Assembly: GCA_026713145.1 (NCBI GenBank)
Contig: JAPOPA010000182.1
Coordinates: 1-33,490, forward strand
Reading direction: 5' to 3'
Length of the DNA: 33,490 nt
Source: Chloroflexota bacterium
Lineage (GTDB): Bacteria > Chloroflexota > Dehalococcoidia > Lucifugimonadales > VXLM01
This document shows, one piece after another, positions 1 to 8,135 of this stretch. A program made the position numbers and the translations under genes. The stretch's first letter is position 1, and each line of letters starts with the position of its first letter. The notes beneath the pieces were generated by a model. The model was given only the letters and a program-made list of their open reading frames with translations. It did no database searches and was not told the DNA's origin.

Positions 1-399
1 AACTTCTTGCAGAAAGGGACGATCCCCGAGCGGAAGGCGCTCATCCGTAACTTCGTTGAGGGCATCGAGGTCAATGGAGACGAGGCCGTTCTGACGTACA
101 CCGTCCCCATGCCCAGCGACGGCGTGACGTCGGAATCGGCCTCGGTTCTTGATTTCGTCAAGCCCAGCCCACCTAACTGGACTCGAATCGCAGGGAGGGA
201 GTCCATTAGGGCGAATATGCCAACTGGAAATGAATGGGTGGCGACCCCGACCGGATTCGAACCGGCGATCTCTGCCTTGACAGGGCAGTATGTTAAACCG
301 CTACACCACGGGGCCGCAAATCGTGGAGAGGCTCAATGGCCTAGAGTAAATTGTAGTAGGCTCCCTCACCTGCGGTCAAGCGTTCATGCCGCGCAATAG
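1..399 (+). CDS. Serine recombinase, C-terminal fragment (5' end outside window)
   Basis: The frame is open from base 1. Its first ~60 residues (PERKALIRNFVEGIEV, then DEAVLTYTVPMP and SVLDFV) match the C-terminal coiled-coil/β region typical of site-specific serine recombinases (resolvase/invertase type with zinc-ribbon recombinase domain). The catalytic N-terminus lies left of the window. After about base 180 the translation stops looking like a recombinase. It runs antisense through a complete tRNA-Asp gene (239-315) before the stop at 397-399, so the last ~70 residues are probably not a natural C-terminus. Either the gene was truncated or joined to new sequence here, or its real end has decayed. 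It marks the edge of a possible mobile element or its remnant. Family assignment rests on a short stretch only. Confidence 0.6.
   Translation, partial: NFLQKGTIPERKALIRNFVEGIEVNGDEAVLTYTVPMPSDGVTSESASVLDFVKPSPPNWTRIAGRESIRANMPTGNEWVATPTGFEPAISALTGQYVKPLHHGAANRGEAQWPRVNCSRLPHLRSSVHAAQ
239..315 (-). tRNA. tRNA-Asp (anticodon GTC), CCA encoded
   Basis: Read on the minus strand, the sequence folds as a complete cloverleaf. The 7-bp acceptor stem begins GGCCCCG (309-315) and pairs with CGGGGTC, including one G-U pair. The anticodon stem CTGCC/GGCAG encloses the loop CTGTCAA, giving anticodon GTC. The T-arm has the canonical GGTTCGAATCC core, the discriminator base is G (242), and CCA is encoded at 239-241. 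G73 and the GTC anticodon both fit aspartate identity. The mature gene without CCA is 242-315. The 3' end of the tRNA faces the recombinase fragment, the usual orientation for a tRNA that serves as an integration site. Confidence 0.95.
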
Positions 400-480
400 T
401 CAAGCGTGCGGAGCGTGGTATCCACTCTCCATGCCCCGTCCCTCTAGAAAAAGTGACTCGCAGGCACCGACTACGATGTC

Positions 481-509
481 TTCAAGTAAGGGAACGCACT
501 TGATAAAAT
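481..509 (+). promoter_or_regulatory. Candidate sigma70-type promoter for pth
   Basis: TTCAAG (481-486), a 17-base spacer and TAAAAT (504-509) lie about 50 bases before the pth start. The -10 is good and the -35 weak. The rest of the 400-559 gap shows no gene. Confidence 0.35.
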
Positions 510-559
510 CGCTCCCATTCTCGGATGTCGGACGTTCAACATTTGGGCCAAGGTGGTAA

Positions 560-1183
560 GTGGTGATTCGCAGTGCTTTTGCAAAATTCCTCAGACGGGA
601 AGATCGGGATGAACCCGGTTCTGGACCTTCCATCATTGTCGGTCTTGGGAACCCGGGCTCCAAATTCGAAGGCACCCGACACAACGTTGGGTTCTGGTGC
701 ATCGACCGCATCGCGGATACTCACCCTGAAGGAATCGGCCGTTCACATCGACTCGTGCATACATCTGAACAAGCTATCAACGGTCACCGCGTGGTCCTTG
801 CGAAGCCACGAACGTACGTGAACGAGAGCGGGAGAGCGGTCACATCTCTATTCACCAGGTATCGTGCGAAGGCTGCAGACCTCATCGTCGTGTATGACGA
901 GATGGCGCTCCCGTCCGGCAAAGTGCGCATCAGGGCGCGGGGCGGAGACGGGGGCCACAACGGCATGAAGTCAATCATTGGCGCTGTAGGTACGCAGGAA
1001 TTTGTTCGGGTGCGAATTGGAATCGGGAGACCTGAGGGTCACATTGGCGATATTGAGCATGTGCTCACCAGACCGAGCGTTGGAGAACGTAAGGCCATTG
1101 ACGCGGGGATCGACCTCGCCGTCGAGGCTATCGTCATGACTCTCTCCGAGGGAGTCGAACGCGCCATGAATGTGTACAACTAG
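560..1183 (+). CDS. pth: Peptidyl-tRNA hydrolase
   Basis: Cytosolic enzyme that cleaves the ester bond of peptidyl-tRNAs dropped from ribosomes, recycling tRNA. The 207-residue product is close to the usual ~190, with a ~24-residue N-terminal extension before the conserved IIVGLGNPG. The key residues of the E. coli enzyme are all present: N31 in GLGNPG, the catalytic His H41 in GTRHN, N88 in YVNESG, D113 in VVYDEM and N134 in GGHNGMKS. GTG at 560 is chosen because an AAGGTGG purine block precedes it by about four bases; a second GTG follows at once at 563. The gene converges on the MFS gene with only ten bases between stops. These carry a short perfect palindrome (1183-1192) but no evident terminator. 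Function is very well supported. Confidence 0.96.
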   Translation: MVIRSAFAKFLRREDRDEPGSGPSIIVGLGNPGSKFEGTRHNVGFWCIDRIADTHPEGIGRSHRLVHTSEQAINGHRVVLAKPRTYVNESGRAVTSLFTRYRAKAADLIVVYDEMALPSGKVRIRARGGDGGHNGMKSIIGAVGTQEFVRVRIGIGRPEGHIGDIEHVLTRPSVGERKAIDAGIDLAVEAIVMTLSEGVERAMNVYN

Positions 1184-1193
1184 CTGCGCAGCG

Positions 1194-2447
1194 CTATCGC
1201 TCCGGCGAAATCTCTTCCAGCGTACGTCGGTTGGTTTCCGGTAGTGTGAAGGCGAGAATGAAGGGTGCGAGAAGGCCTACCAGGGCCAGTGCGCTAACGG
1301 CAGTCCACTGATCGCCGGTGAGATCGAAAAGTCGACCGTGCGCCAAGAGTCCAAGCACCCCGCCCGCGGCAGCTACCATGGCAACGAACCCGGAAACCGT
1401 GGACCGGTACGAGGTGGGAAAAAGCTCCTTGCCCATGGCGGCCAAGGATACGTCCGCTCCCGTACCTACAAACGCGAAGGTCACGAGTAATACTGGCAGG
1501 AAGACGCCCGAAGCCTCATAGAAGCCGACCATGGCAATGGGGCTCCCTATGAGGAGCAAGATGGCCATCCGTCTGCGTCCAAAGCGGTCACTGAGACTTC
1601 CAAGGTAGAGGGCGCTCGCCGCGCCGACAATGCCTGTGAGTAGGAGAATGGTGGAGAGGCGCGCAGGCGAATATTCGTGCTCCGACTGCAGGTATGTCGG
1701 TCCGTAGAGCCCTGCAGCAACGTTCGAAATCGCCACAACCAGAATAACAACGGACAGTGCCGAGAATCGTCCGGGGTAGGCATTTGCTACGCTCACGATG
1801 GGGCTAAGATGAGCGGTCACGTAAGAGCCGTTCGATTGAGTTTCTGAACTCAAGAACCGCTTCGTTTCGGGGAGTCCACGAATCAAGAGCGGGAAGAGCG
1901 CAATTGCCGCGAGCGCTAAGAAATAGAGCATCCGCCAACCGAATGGCAACTCCTCGATCATGCCGAACATGATGAGCGCCAGTCCGGAGCCCACGCCAGA
2001 AAGAATGGCCAAGGCCCCGAATCCCCAACCGCGGTGGTCAGACGGGAATTCCTCGGCTATGTAGACTGCGGCCACTATTCCCGTAGCCGTATGGAAAGTG
2101 CGGGCTAGAAACTGAAGAGCCACAAACGTCTCCATAGAGGGAGATGCTCCCGTGGCTACTGTCAATACCACATTGGCCACCATGACGAATATGAGCGCAG
2201 GCCGACGTCCGATGCGGTCGGCCACGAGAACGACGGGGACCGCCACAAGTGACCCGAGTCTGATAGTGGCCGCAACGTTGCTAACCGCCGCATCTTCGAT
2301 GCTGAGTCCATCCTGGATTTGCGGCAAGGCGAGCACCATAATTGCGGTGCCATAGCTCGTGACAAGGGATGCAAAGGAAACCAGCTTCAGTACGCGCCAC
2401 TGGCGCTCATTGAGCGCCGGGAGCGGGAAGGCAGTTCGAATTCTCAC
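1194..2447 (-). CDS. MFS transporter, sugar/metabolite porter-like
   Basis: A 417-residue polytopic protein with about 12 hydrophobic segments, the usual major facilitator size. The loop 2-3 signature is visible as DRIGRR (77-82) and is repeated in the second half as SDRFGRRR. LPET motifs occur after TM6 (about residue 191) and near the C-terminus, and ELFPTSYRST lies in the second half. These mark the sugar-porter/metabolite:H+ symporter branch. It probably moves a small organic solute by proton coupling; the substrate cannot be read from sequence. The start is GTG at 2445-2447 with an AGAGGT Shine-Dalgarno 11 bases upstream. The start codon lies in one arm of an inverted repeat (2446-2454 with 2489-2497). 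It is the last gene of the minus-strand array, 125 bases after the DinB gene. Confidence 0.9.
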   Translation of the reverse strand: MRIRTAFPLPALNERQWRVLKLVSFASLVTSYGTAIMVLALPQIQDGLSIEDAAVSNVAATIRLGSLVAVPVVLVADRIGRRPALIFVMVANVVLTVATGASPSMETFVALQFLARTFHTATGIVAAVYIAEEFPSDHRGWGFGALAILSGVGSGLALIMFGMIEELPFGWRMLYFLALAAIALFPLLIRGLPETKRFLSSETQSNGSYVTAHLSPIVSVANAYPGRFSALSVVILVVAISNVAAGLYGPTYLQSEHEYSPARLSTILLLTGIVGAASALYLGSLSDRFGRRRMAILLLIGSPIAMVGFYEASGVFLPVLLVTFAFVGTGADVSLAAMGKELFPTSYRSTVSGFVAMVAAAGGVLGLLAHGRLFDLTGDQWTAVSALALVGLLAPFILAFTLPETNRRTLEEISPER

Positions 2448-2497
2448 GTGGGGTTACCTCTGCTGACCAGCCCGCTTATCTGGATATGACCCCACGT
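2445..2497 (-). promoter_or_regulatory. Inverted repeat that could fold over the MFS start codon
   Basis: ACGTGGGGT (2446-2454) and ACCCCACGT (2489-2497) are perfect 9-bp complements with a 34-base spacer. In the minus-strand mRNA the downstream arm contains the GTG start codon, adding one U-G pair, and the loop carries the Shine-Dalgarno. It could be a translational switch or a DNA operator; both readings are inference. Confidence 0.4.
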
Positions 2498-2572
2498 ACA
2501 CCTATCCTAAGCCGTCCACGCAACCGCATTCGGTAGTTACGAGAAGGGGACATCAGACCAAGAAAGCCAAGA

Positions 2573-3064
2573 CTAGGCGTCTCTCAGAAAGAGCATGTAG
2601 TCGAGGTCACCAGGTGAGTGTCCGAACTGCGTGAGGAGGACGGCAGCCTCGCTGCGCGACTGGGTGCCGTGGTTGATAACGTGCAGAAGAATCTGCCACA
2701 AGGGTGTTTCGAACCGGGTGCCCCCTGGGCGAGTGTACTTGACTATTGAATTGAGGTCCTCGTCCTCGAGTCCGGCGAGGTAGGAAAGCATAGTTTTTTC
2801 CTCCTCTCGCCAGCGTCTTGCCAATGACTCAAGGTCGGGAAAGTCATCCTGTGAGAGAAGACCGCCGGGAGAGCTACCCTGGCATCTCTGCCGCCACACC
2901 CACTCGGCACCCAATGTGTGGACTAATGTGTCGCGGAGACTGCTGTAACTCACCGGTCCGGGGCTTGTGAACTGCTCTGTCGACAGCCCAGCCGCCGCCG
3001 CTAGAATTCGTTGGTTCACCCAGTAGTTGTAGGCGAAGAGGGAGTGGATAGCCTCGATATTCAT
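2573..3064 (-). CDS. DinB family (four-helix bundle) protein
   Basis: A 163-residue soluble α-helical protein, the standard size for DinB/YfiT-like metalloenzymes. The three metal-ligand histidines of the family are visible: H49 in VHTLGAE, and H128 and H132 in LHVINHGTQSR. The N-terminus has the family's FAYNYWVNQRIL helix. Members are divalent-metal enzymes, several being thiol-dependent transferases for detoxification; the substrate here is unknown. The ATG start is preceded by GAGGACACACC. It has its own good promoter (3149-3177) 80-110 bases upstream with an inverted repeat in the spacer, so it is probably transcribed separately from the Agl23-like gene. It may be co-transcribed with the MFS gene downstream. 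Confidence 0.88.
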   Translation of the reverse strand: MNIEAIHSLFAYNYWVNQRILAAAAGLSTEQFTSPGPVSYSSLRDTLVHTLGAEWVWRQRCQGSSPGGLLSQDDFPDLESLARRWREEEKTMLSYLAGLEDEDLNSIVKYTRPGGTRFETPLWQILLHVINHGTQSRSEAAVLLTQFGHSPGDLDYMLFLRDA

Positions 3065-3148
3065 GGTGTGTCCTCTGAGCCATTACGTTCGGCTTTTCGG
3101 AGAATCTAGGCAACACGGCGAGATTTCAGACGTTACGTGCCTCGGCTC

Positions 3149-3177
3149 ATGGTAGGTCACGTGTTCACGTCAGTCAA
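3149..3177 (-). promoter_or_regulatory. Promoter of the DinB gene with a palindromic operator in its spacer
   Basis: On the minus strand TTGACT (complement of 3172-3177), a 17-base spacer and TACCAT (complement of 3149-3154) form a good sigma70-type promoter about 85 bases before the DinB start. The spacer contains a perfect inverted repeat, ACGTG-TT-CACGT on the plus strand (3159-3170). That position would let a repressor block RNA polymerase. The remainder of the 3065-3221 gap holds no gene. Confidence 0.55.
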
Positions 3178-3221
3178 ATTGGATGGCTGTGCGGCACGAG
3201 CCCGCAGAAATACCCGCTCAT

Positions 3222-5684
3222 CTAATTGAAGCGAGGGGAAAACGGTGAGTCGGTGTCCGGACGCTGGTAGATGTATGCGTTCTCGCTTCCGAGGCACGAA
3301 AAGTCCTCCTCAGCTGGTACACAGGCTCCGTTGTTGGTCCAGAATTCTCGGTAGAGGAAGAAGTCGGCCAGGTCGCGCCATGTCCGGCGGTCCACAGGGT
3401 CGGCGAGGAGTTTGCGTAAGCCGAACGTGTTTTGGTTCTCCTCTTGAGAGTGGTATCCCCTGTACACGGCCTCAGGGAACCACCACCGATGTTTGATTTT
3501 CTGCGGCTTGGAAAATTCCTCGGCAAATGAGGGGTCCGCCGTACTCTTGTTGTTCGAGTGCACGAGCGCGACCGGCGAGTTTGGTGGGTTCGTCACTCCC
3601 GTAGTGCTATAGTTCGTGTATTGGATATCGTCTCTCCCACGCAGGTACCAGTACCATGGCCAATGGAAGCCGCTCGTGCCATCAATGGCGGCGATGGGAA
3701 TACTCTCCTGCGCGTCCTGTTCGCGCAACACTCGCGCCAAATTATGGATGTCCGGCGACGTCTGGGTGTACACGATCATCTCAACCGGGATGTCGCCGTG
3801 CTGGAATGCAGCCATTGTGCCCGCCCGCCCGCTAAGTACGAGGAGTACTGCGGCTACCGAGACCAACGCTATTGTGCCGAATACTGACGGCCGGATTACG
3901 CGAGCCAGGAAATATCCGATCACTGCCAGAGCTATGGCAGTTGCCGCGAGAATCACGCCAAAGGTACGGGCTGGAAGATCGAGAACTGTTTCGTAGCCGT
4001 CAAGACCCAGGAAGGCTAGGTTCCACAATAGGGCCAGGAAAAGCGGAACTCCAACAAGTGTCAGGAGTCCACCGATTTTGGAGACTTTCTTCCATTCAAT
4101 ACTCACGATGATGTCGTTCAGGAACTTGCCGGAAAGCACGATCATCGGCAGCGTGATGTTGACCAACAGCCATGGCATCTTCTCGCTGGCGACGGTGTAG
4201 AGTAGGAGCGTAGTCCACACCCAGTACACCAAGAACATGCCGAACTTGTCTCTTTTGCGGAGGTAGTAGACACTTCCGATGATGGCGAGGAGCAGGGGCA
4301 GGAACTCGTACAGTGACATAATCACGGTGTAGTAATACCAAGGCTGGCTGCCTCTACCCTCGCCCTGCTGCACGACCCAGTAGCCGAGCGACTGCCACAC
4401 GCCGGAGCCAATGCCGAACCCGTTCGTGAGTAACGACGTGTACATCAAAATGTAGAGCGCATAGAAGATTGCCGCCGCCTTCCACCAGACCGATGTGTTC
4501 CACTTGAGGCCGTAGGACAGCGCAAGGAAGATCAGGAACGCCGTGACGAGGAAAGCGACGACCAGACCGCCCCCGACAGGAGAGCCGATCGGTCCAGAAC
4601 CACCAACGGGGCTCGCCAGCGTCAGTCCGCTCCACCCGAGGAGCGGGGTATCCTGGAGGATGCTGACAAACGCACCCCACAGCGGGAGGGTAATGGTAAT
4701 CAGGAAAACCAGGAAGCCGGCCTCCTTGGAAATGCCCCTCATATCCAGTCCGTGTTCAAGTCGGGATATCCAGCCACCCACAATCTTGACCGCGGCGACG
4801 GGCGGCGAGTCCACCCCAACATTGACCTTCGACTTCACCGCGTTCCAGTTACGACTGATGATCACCAGTACTAGGTACAGTCCCATAGTCGCGGTGATGA
4901 GATACGCGCTTTCCTTCGAGGCGAATGCGAAGGCAAGAAGAGCCGCCGTAATGTACAGGTAGTGCGCCTTACCCATCTTGGGTGGAGGTCCTGCAGACTC
5001 CTCTCCGTTAGGTTCCTGGGAGGACTCCTCGTGCTTGGACTCGTCCGCCTCCTCTCTCAAGTCTTTTCGGATAATGTTCGCCAATGCCGATGACCAACGT
5101 CGAATGTGGGAGTTGCGCCACCCTTCTCGAATCGCAGCCGAGACTACTGACCACCAGCGTCGGACAAGGGAGGGACGCCCCTCTGGGTCAACCCCCGGGT
5201 CCTCATCGAGATATCTCCACATGGCAATGACGATGCCGAGTGCCCATACGGCCATGAGAATGTCGTTGCGCGCGAAGCGGCTGTAGTACAGCATCGCTGG
5301 GGAGAAGGCCAGCATGATGGACGCCAAGAGCGCTCCCCAATCTCCCAACCGGGACCGGAAGAGCAGTGGCATGAGAACCAGTGCCGTACCCGCAATGGCG
5401 TACAGAAGGCGAGCGGTGTAATCGCTGTCACCGAAAAGGAAGAACAGCCCGGCGGTTGCCTCCATCTGAAACGGGCCGTGCATCATCGGATTATGGATGT
5501 ACCCTTCGCCGGCGTACAGATTCCAGGAGTAGAAGGCGTGGAGGCTCTCGTCGTGATGGAACGCGCGGACACCCAGGTCCCAGAATCGCATCGCAGCGGC
5601 AGCGACGGTTAGCACGACGTAAGTCGCCACGTAGAGTACGCGCTTCACCGAGTACCGGTTGGGCGTGGGCTGATCGAGTGTCAC
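3222..5684 (-). CDS. TIGR03663-family (Agl23-like) membrane glycosyltransferase-like protein
   Basis: An 820-residue polytopic protein with roughly a dozen membrane segments. The first extracytoplasmic loop carries HHDESLHAF (43-51). It is followed by NPMMHGPFQ and, after further segments, SRFARND, which resembles the GT-C fold of dolichol-phosphate-mannose or ArnT-type transferases. A charged, Glu/Lys-rich soluble loop occurs near residues 205-240. The C-terminal ~200 residues are largely soluble (FHWPWYWYLRGRDD and onward), as in GT-C enzymes with an extracytoplasmic domain. TIGR03663 proteins co-occur with, and often neighbour, the YYY family, exactly as here: the YYY gene ends 40 bases upstream. 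The likely role is lipid-linked sugar transfer or glycan assembly at the membrane, but this is inference. The start is GTG, with no strong Shine-Dalgarno. Confidence 0.85.
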   Translation of the reverse strand: MTLDQPTPNRYSVKRVLYVATYVVLTVAAAAMRFWDLGVRAFHHDESLHAFYSWNLYAGEGYIHNPMMHGPFQMEATAGLFFLFGDSDYTARLLYAIAGTALVLMPLLFRSRLGDWGALLASIMLAFSPAMLYYSRFARNDILMAVWALGIVIAMWRYLDEDPGVDPEGRPSLVRRWWSVVSAAIREGWRNSHIRRWSSALANIIRKDLREEADESKHEESSQEPNGEESAGPPPKMGKAHYLYITAALLAFAFASKESAYLITATMGLYLVLVIISRNWNAVKSKVNVGVDSPPVAAVKIVGGWISRLEHGLDMRGISKEAGFLVFLITITLPLWGAFVSILQDTPLLGWSGLTLASPVGGSGPIGSPVGGGLVVAFLVTAFLIFLALSYGLKWNTSVWWKAAAIFYALYILMYTSLLTNGFGIGSGVWQSLGYWVVQQGEGRGSQPWYYYTVIMSLYEFLPLLLAIIGSVYYLRKRDKFGMFLVYWVWTTLLLYTVASEKMPWLLVNITLPMIVLSGKFLNDIIVSIEWKKVSKIGGLLTLVGVPLFLALLWNLAFLGLDGYETVLDLPARTFGVILAATAIALAVIGYFLARVIRPSVFGTIALVSVAAVLLVLSGRAGTMAAFQHGDIPVEMIVYTQTSPDIHNLARVLREQDAQESIPIAAIDGTSGFHWPWYWYLRGRDDIQYTNYSTTGVTNPPNSPVALVHSNNKSTADPSFAEEFSKPQKIKHRWWFPEAVYRGYHSQEENQNTFGLRKLLADPVDRRTWRDLADFFLYREFWTNNGACVPAEEDFSCLGSENAYIYQRPDTDSPFSPRFN

Positions 5685-5724
5685 AGAACTACTCTACTCA
5701 TATGATTCACACATTTGAGGTCAT

Positions 5725-8052
5725 TCACCTTCTGTATATAACGACATCCGCCTCGGAGAAGACAGGCGTCATGAATCGACCGAATTTCTCGAGTCCCGCA
5801 TCGCCGTACTTGTTGCGTTCACGAGGGCCGACATATACGTGGTCGACGTCGTACTTGTCCAGTAGTGACGCGGCCTCGCTGATATCAAGCGTCTGATAAA
5901 TGGTCTGAACGTCCTGTTCTCGGCCTGCGAATGGTGTCGACGACCCGCGCCACTGCATTTGGTGCCCCGGCCAGTTGAGCGCCGTCGGTACGCCTGTGCT
6001 CGACGCGATGCGCCCGTGCTCGGAGTAGCCACCTCCAACCGCCTCGAGTATCGCCGAGTCTTGACCGACATTTTCCCGGACATACTCAATGGCCCGATAC
6101 TCTGGGCCGGCGAAGCGCTCGACGTGCTGAAGACCGTCCAGCGTCCTCTCCTCGCCGTACAACTCCGCCTTGGAAGCGGTCGCCGCCGGTACGTAGTAAA
6201 TCGACGCTATTAGCACTAGTACGAAAGCCCCTCCCCAGAATCGCAACAAGAGCCGACTAGAGAAGTCCGACTCCGTGATGAGTTTGGCAAAATAGTATAT
6301 GACGTAGCCAGTTGCGGCGGCGAGTACCGTCCAACCCTGATAGTAGAGTTTGAATACGGTGTTCATGCGTTCGTGGGCCCCACCGAATGAGTCGTCGACG
6401 AAGAGGAGCTCCGGCCCCATTATCAGTGCCAGTCCTAGTGACGCCAGGGCCATGGCGAACACCAACCCGTCCCGCTCTTTCTCTTCTCCAATAAGCCACA
6501 AGGTCGCATATGCCGCCAGAGTGACGAGCAGGACAAGAGGCAAGACTTGGATTAACCTTCCAATCACCCCGGCTGGATCGCCGCCGCCGTTCATGTACAA
6601 AGGGACCCAGACTGCGAACGGCAGAAATCCCGCCGCCAGTGCATAGAGTGTCGTGCGTGTCCAGTCCTCTCTGATCGTCGTGCGCGAGTAAACCGCAACG
6701 ACGAAAGGCGCCACTGCGACGAGATAAGGAGCCCATACGAGAACGAAGTGAAGACTGCGCGTCCCCGGGCCGTCCAATGCTCCGATGCCTCCGACTTGGC
6801 TCGTGAAGCTGAGAAAGTACGGCGAGTACAGTACAAAGGCTACGACCCCCACGAGCAGTGCAAACGGAGCCGTCTCCAATACTAGGTCTCGGATACGCGT
6901 CCGTCCGCTCCGGTAAACCCTGAGCGCCGCTATGAGCAAGAAGATCAGTCCGAATACCGGCAGGTCCCACATATTCGTGAATCCGAGACCGCCCAACAGG
7001 AAGGCGATCAAAAAGAGCGAGAGGTAGAGCCGCCAACCACTCCACGACCAAACCGATGGGGCGCGCCAAAAGTTCCACAGAAAACCCAGGAACATTACGA
7101 CAAATGGCACGGACATCACGTGCGGATGCAGATCACCGAGAATGTAGCTGAATGCAGGAAACTCATGGATCGTGTAATCGGTCTGAACACCGGCATCAAA
7201 GCTGCCGATTACTCTGGTCGCACGCCACCACCACCAGTTCTCCGTAGGCCACCACTGTTCCGTAAGACTTCCTGCCGGGGCTGTCAGCCCTTCCACGGCA
7301 ATCCAGCTCCAGAAGCCAACGGAGCCAATGCCGTTGGCGCGAAAGAACTCCAGCACACCCTCCAAGTTTGCAAGAAACACGAGTAGTAGCGCAGCTGTCA
7401 CCCCTGCGAGGACTGCGGCCTTAAACCTGCCCTTGTCGGCCCTTACAAGGTTGGAAACGAGCCCGAACATCCCCACGGCGGCCATCGCGGGCACCAGCGC
7501 GAGGGAGAGGTTGTAAGTCACGCTCGATACGATGCCCGTGAGCTTGGTCAACAAGGCGAAATTCCAGTAACCGAAGTAGTAGTAGCTGATGCCCTCTCCC
7601 CTGAGCCACGCGTCTTCGGGCGTTCCAAGCATCGACCGCGCCGTGCTGTTCAGGAACATGAAATCCATCGGCTGCTCGGTATGGCTGATCGAGGGGTCGT
7701 GGAAACGGTAGGTGATCCAAATCGCGAACACGCCGAGGAAGACGACTTGGCCTGTCGCCAGCGTCTTCCATTCACGGACAACGAAGTCCACTATCTCCTG
7801 CCGGTTGCGCTGGACGACCCACGCCGAGACGCCGGTCATGATAATCAGCAGAAGGATGGCCGTGACCTGTGTGCTCGGTACGATACGCAGGACGCTGAGA
7901 ATCCACGAGGCGTATCCCAATGTGAGAAGGCCAAACGGCATGGCAATGCTAGCGCCACGGTCACGCAGGTTGGGAAGCAGGTAGAAGCAGAGGGGAAAGG
8001 CCGCCAGCGCGATGGCATACGCGGCACTCAGCCACAGGACAACTTCAAGCAT
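5725..8052 (-). CDS. Chlor_Arch_YYY (DUF2298, TIGR03662) membrane protein
   Basis: A 775-residue, strongly hydrophobic protein containing the family's hallmark YYYFGYW (157-163). Just before it lie HTEQPMDF (124-131), with conserved acidic residues, and FLNSTARS. This is the single-copy class of 700-900 residues. The family is restricted mainly to Chloroflexi and Archaea and its biochemistry is unproven. The overall pattern of about 16 membrane segments, acidic residues in the first loop and a C-terminal soluble domain (from about 640, ending VDHVYVGPRERNKY) is GT-C-like. It is the first gene of a two-gene unit with the TIGR03663 partner. An 18-bp near-palindrome lies about 40 bases upstream (8091-8108). 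The upstream neighbour encodes a phosphohexomutase, which fits a sugar-transfer role. Confidence 0.9.
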   Translation of the reverse strand: MLEVVLWLSAAYAIALAAFPLCFYLLPNLRDRGASIAMPFGLLTLGYASWILSVLRIVPSTQVTAILLLIIMTGVSAWVVQRNRQEIVDFVVREWKTLATGQVVFLGVFAIWITYRFHDPSISHTEQPMDFMFLNSTARSMLGTPEDAWLRGEGISYYYFGYWNFALLTKLTGIVSSVTYNLSLALVPAMAAVGMFGLVSNLVRADKGRFKAAVLAGVTAALLLVFLANLEGVLEFFRANGIGSVGFWSWIAVEGLTAPAGSLTEQWWPTENWWWWRATRVIGSFDAGVQTDYTIHEFPAFSYILGDLHPHVMSVPFVVMFLGFLWNFWRAPSVWSWSGWRLYLSLFLIAFLLGGLGFTNMWDLPVFGLIFLLIAALRVYRSGRTRIRDLVLETAPFALLVGVVAFVLYSPYFLSFTSQVGGIGALDGPGTRSLHFVLVWAPYLVAVAPFVVAVYSRTTIREDWTRTTLYALAAGFLPFAVWVPLYMNGGGDPAGVIGRLIQVLPLVLLVTLAAYATLWLIGEEKERDGLVFAMALASLGLALIMGPELLFVDDSFGGAHERMNTVFKLYYQGWTVLAAATGYVIYYFAKLITESDFSSRLLLRFWGGAFVLVLIASIYYVPAATASKAELYGEERTLDGLQHVERFAGPEYRAIEYVRENVGQDSAILEAVGGGYSEHGRIASSTGVPTALNWPGHQMQWRGSSTPFAGREQDVQTIYQTLDISEAASLLDKYDVDHVYVGPRERNKYGDAGLEKFGRFMTPVFSEADVVIYRR

Positions 8053-8090
8053 GGGAACATTCTACCGAAACGACTATCGTGAGTGAATCA

Positions 8091-8108
8091 AGTCCACTTA
8101 AGTGGGCT
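8091..8108. promoter_or_regulatory. Palindrome upstream of the YYY/Agl23 pair
   Basis: The perfect 12-bp palindrome CCACTTAAGTGG (8094-8105) extends to 18 bp with one mismatched symmetrical position. It sits in the 83-base gap between the phosphohexomutase stop and the YYY start. It resembles an operator more than a terminator, because no T-run follows on the minus strand. Confidence 0.4.
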
Positions 8109-8135
8109 CGATGTCCTTATCGCGGAGCCTAAAGG

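Noticed and set aside
1183-1192. Bidirectional terminator between pth and the MFS gene
   Set aside because: The 10-bp palindrome GCTGCGCAGC leaves almost no loop and has no T-run on either side.
6257-7078. 273-codon minus-strand open frame
   Set aside because: It lies wholly inside the YYY gene in another frame. The translation is Arg/Gly/Ser-rich and low in hydrophobic order, typical of a shadow of GC-rich coding DNA.
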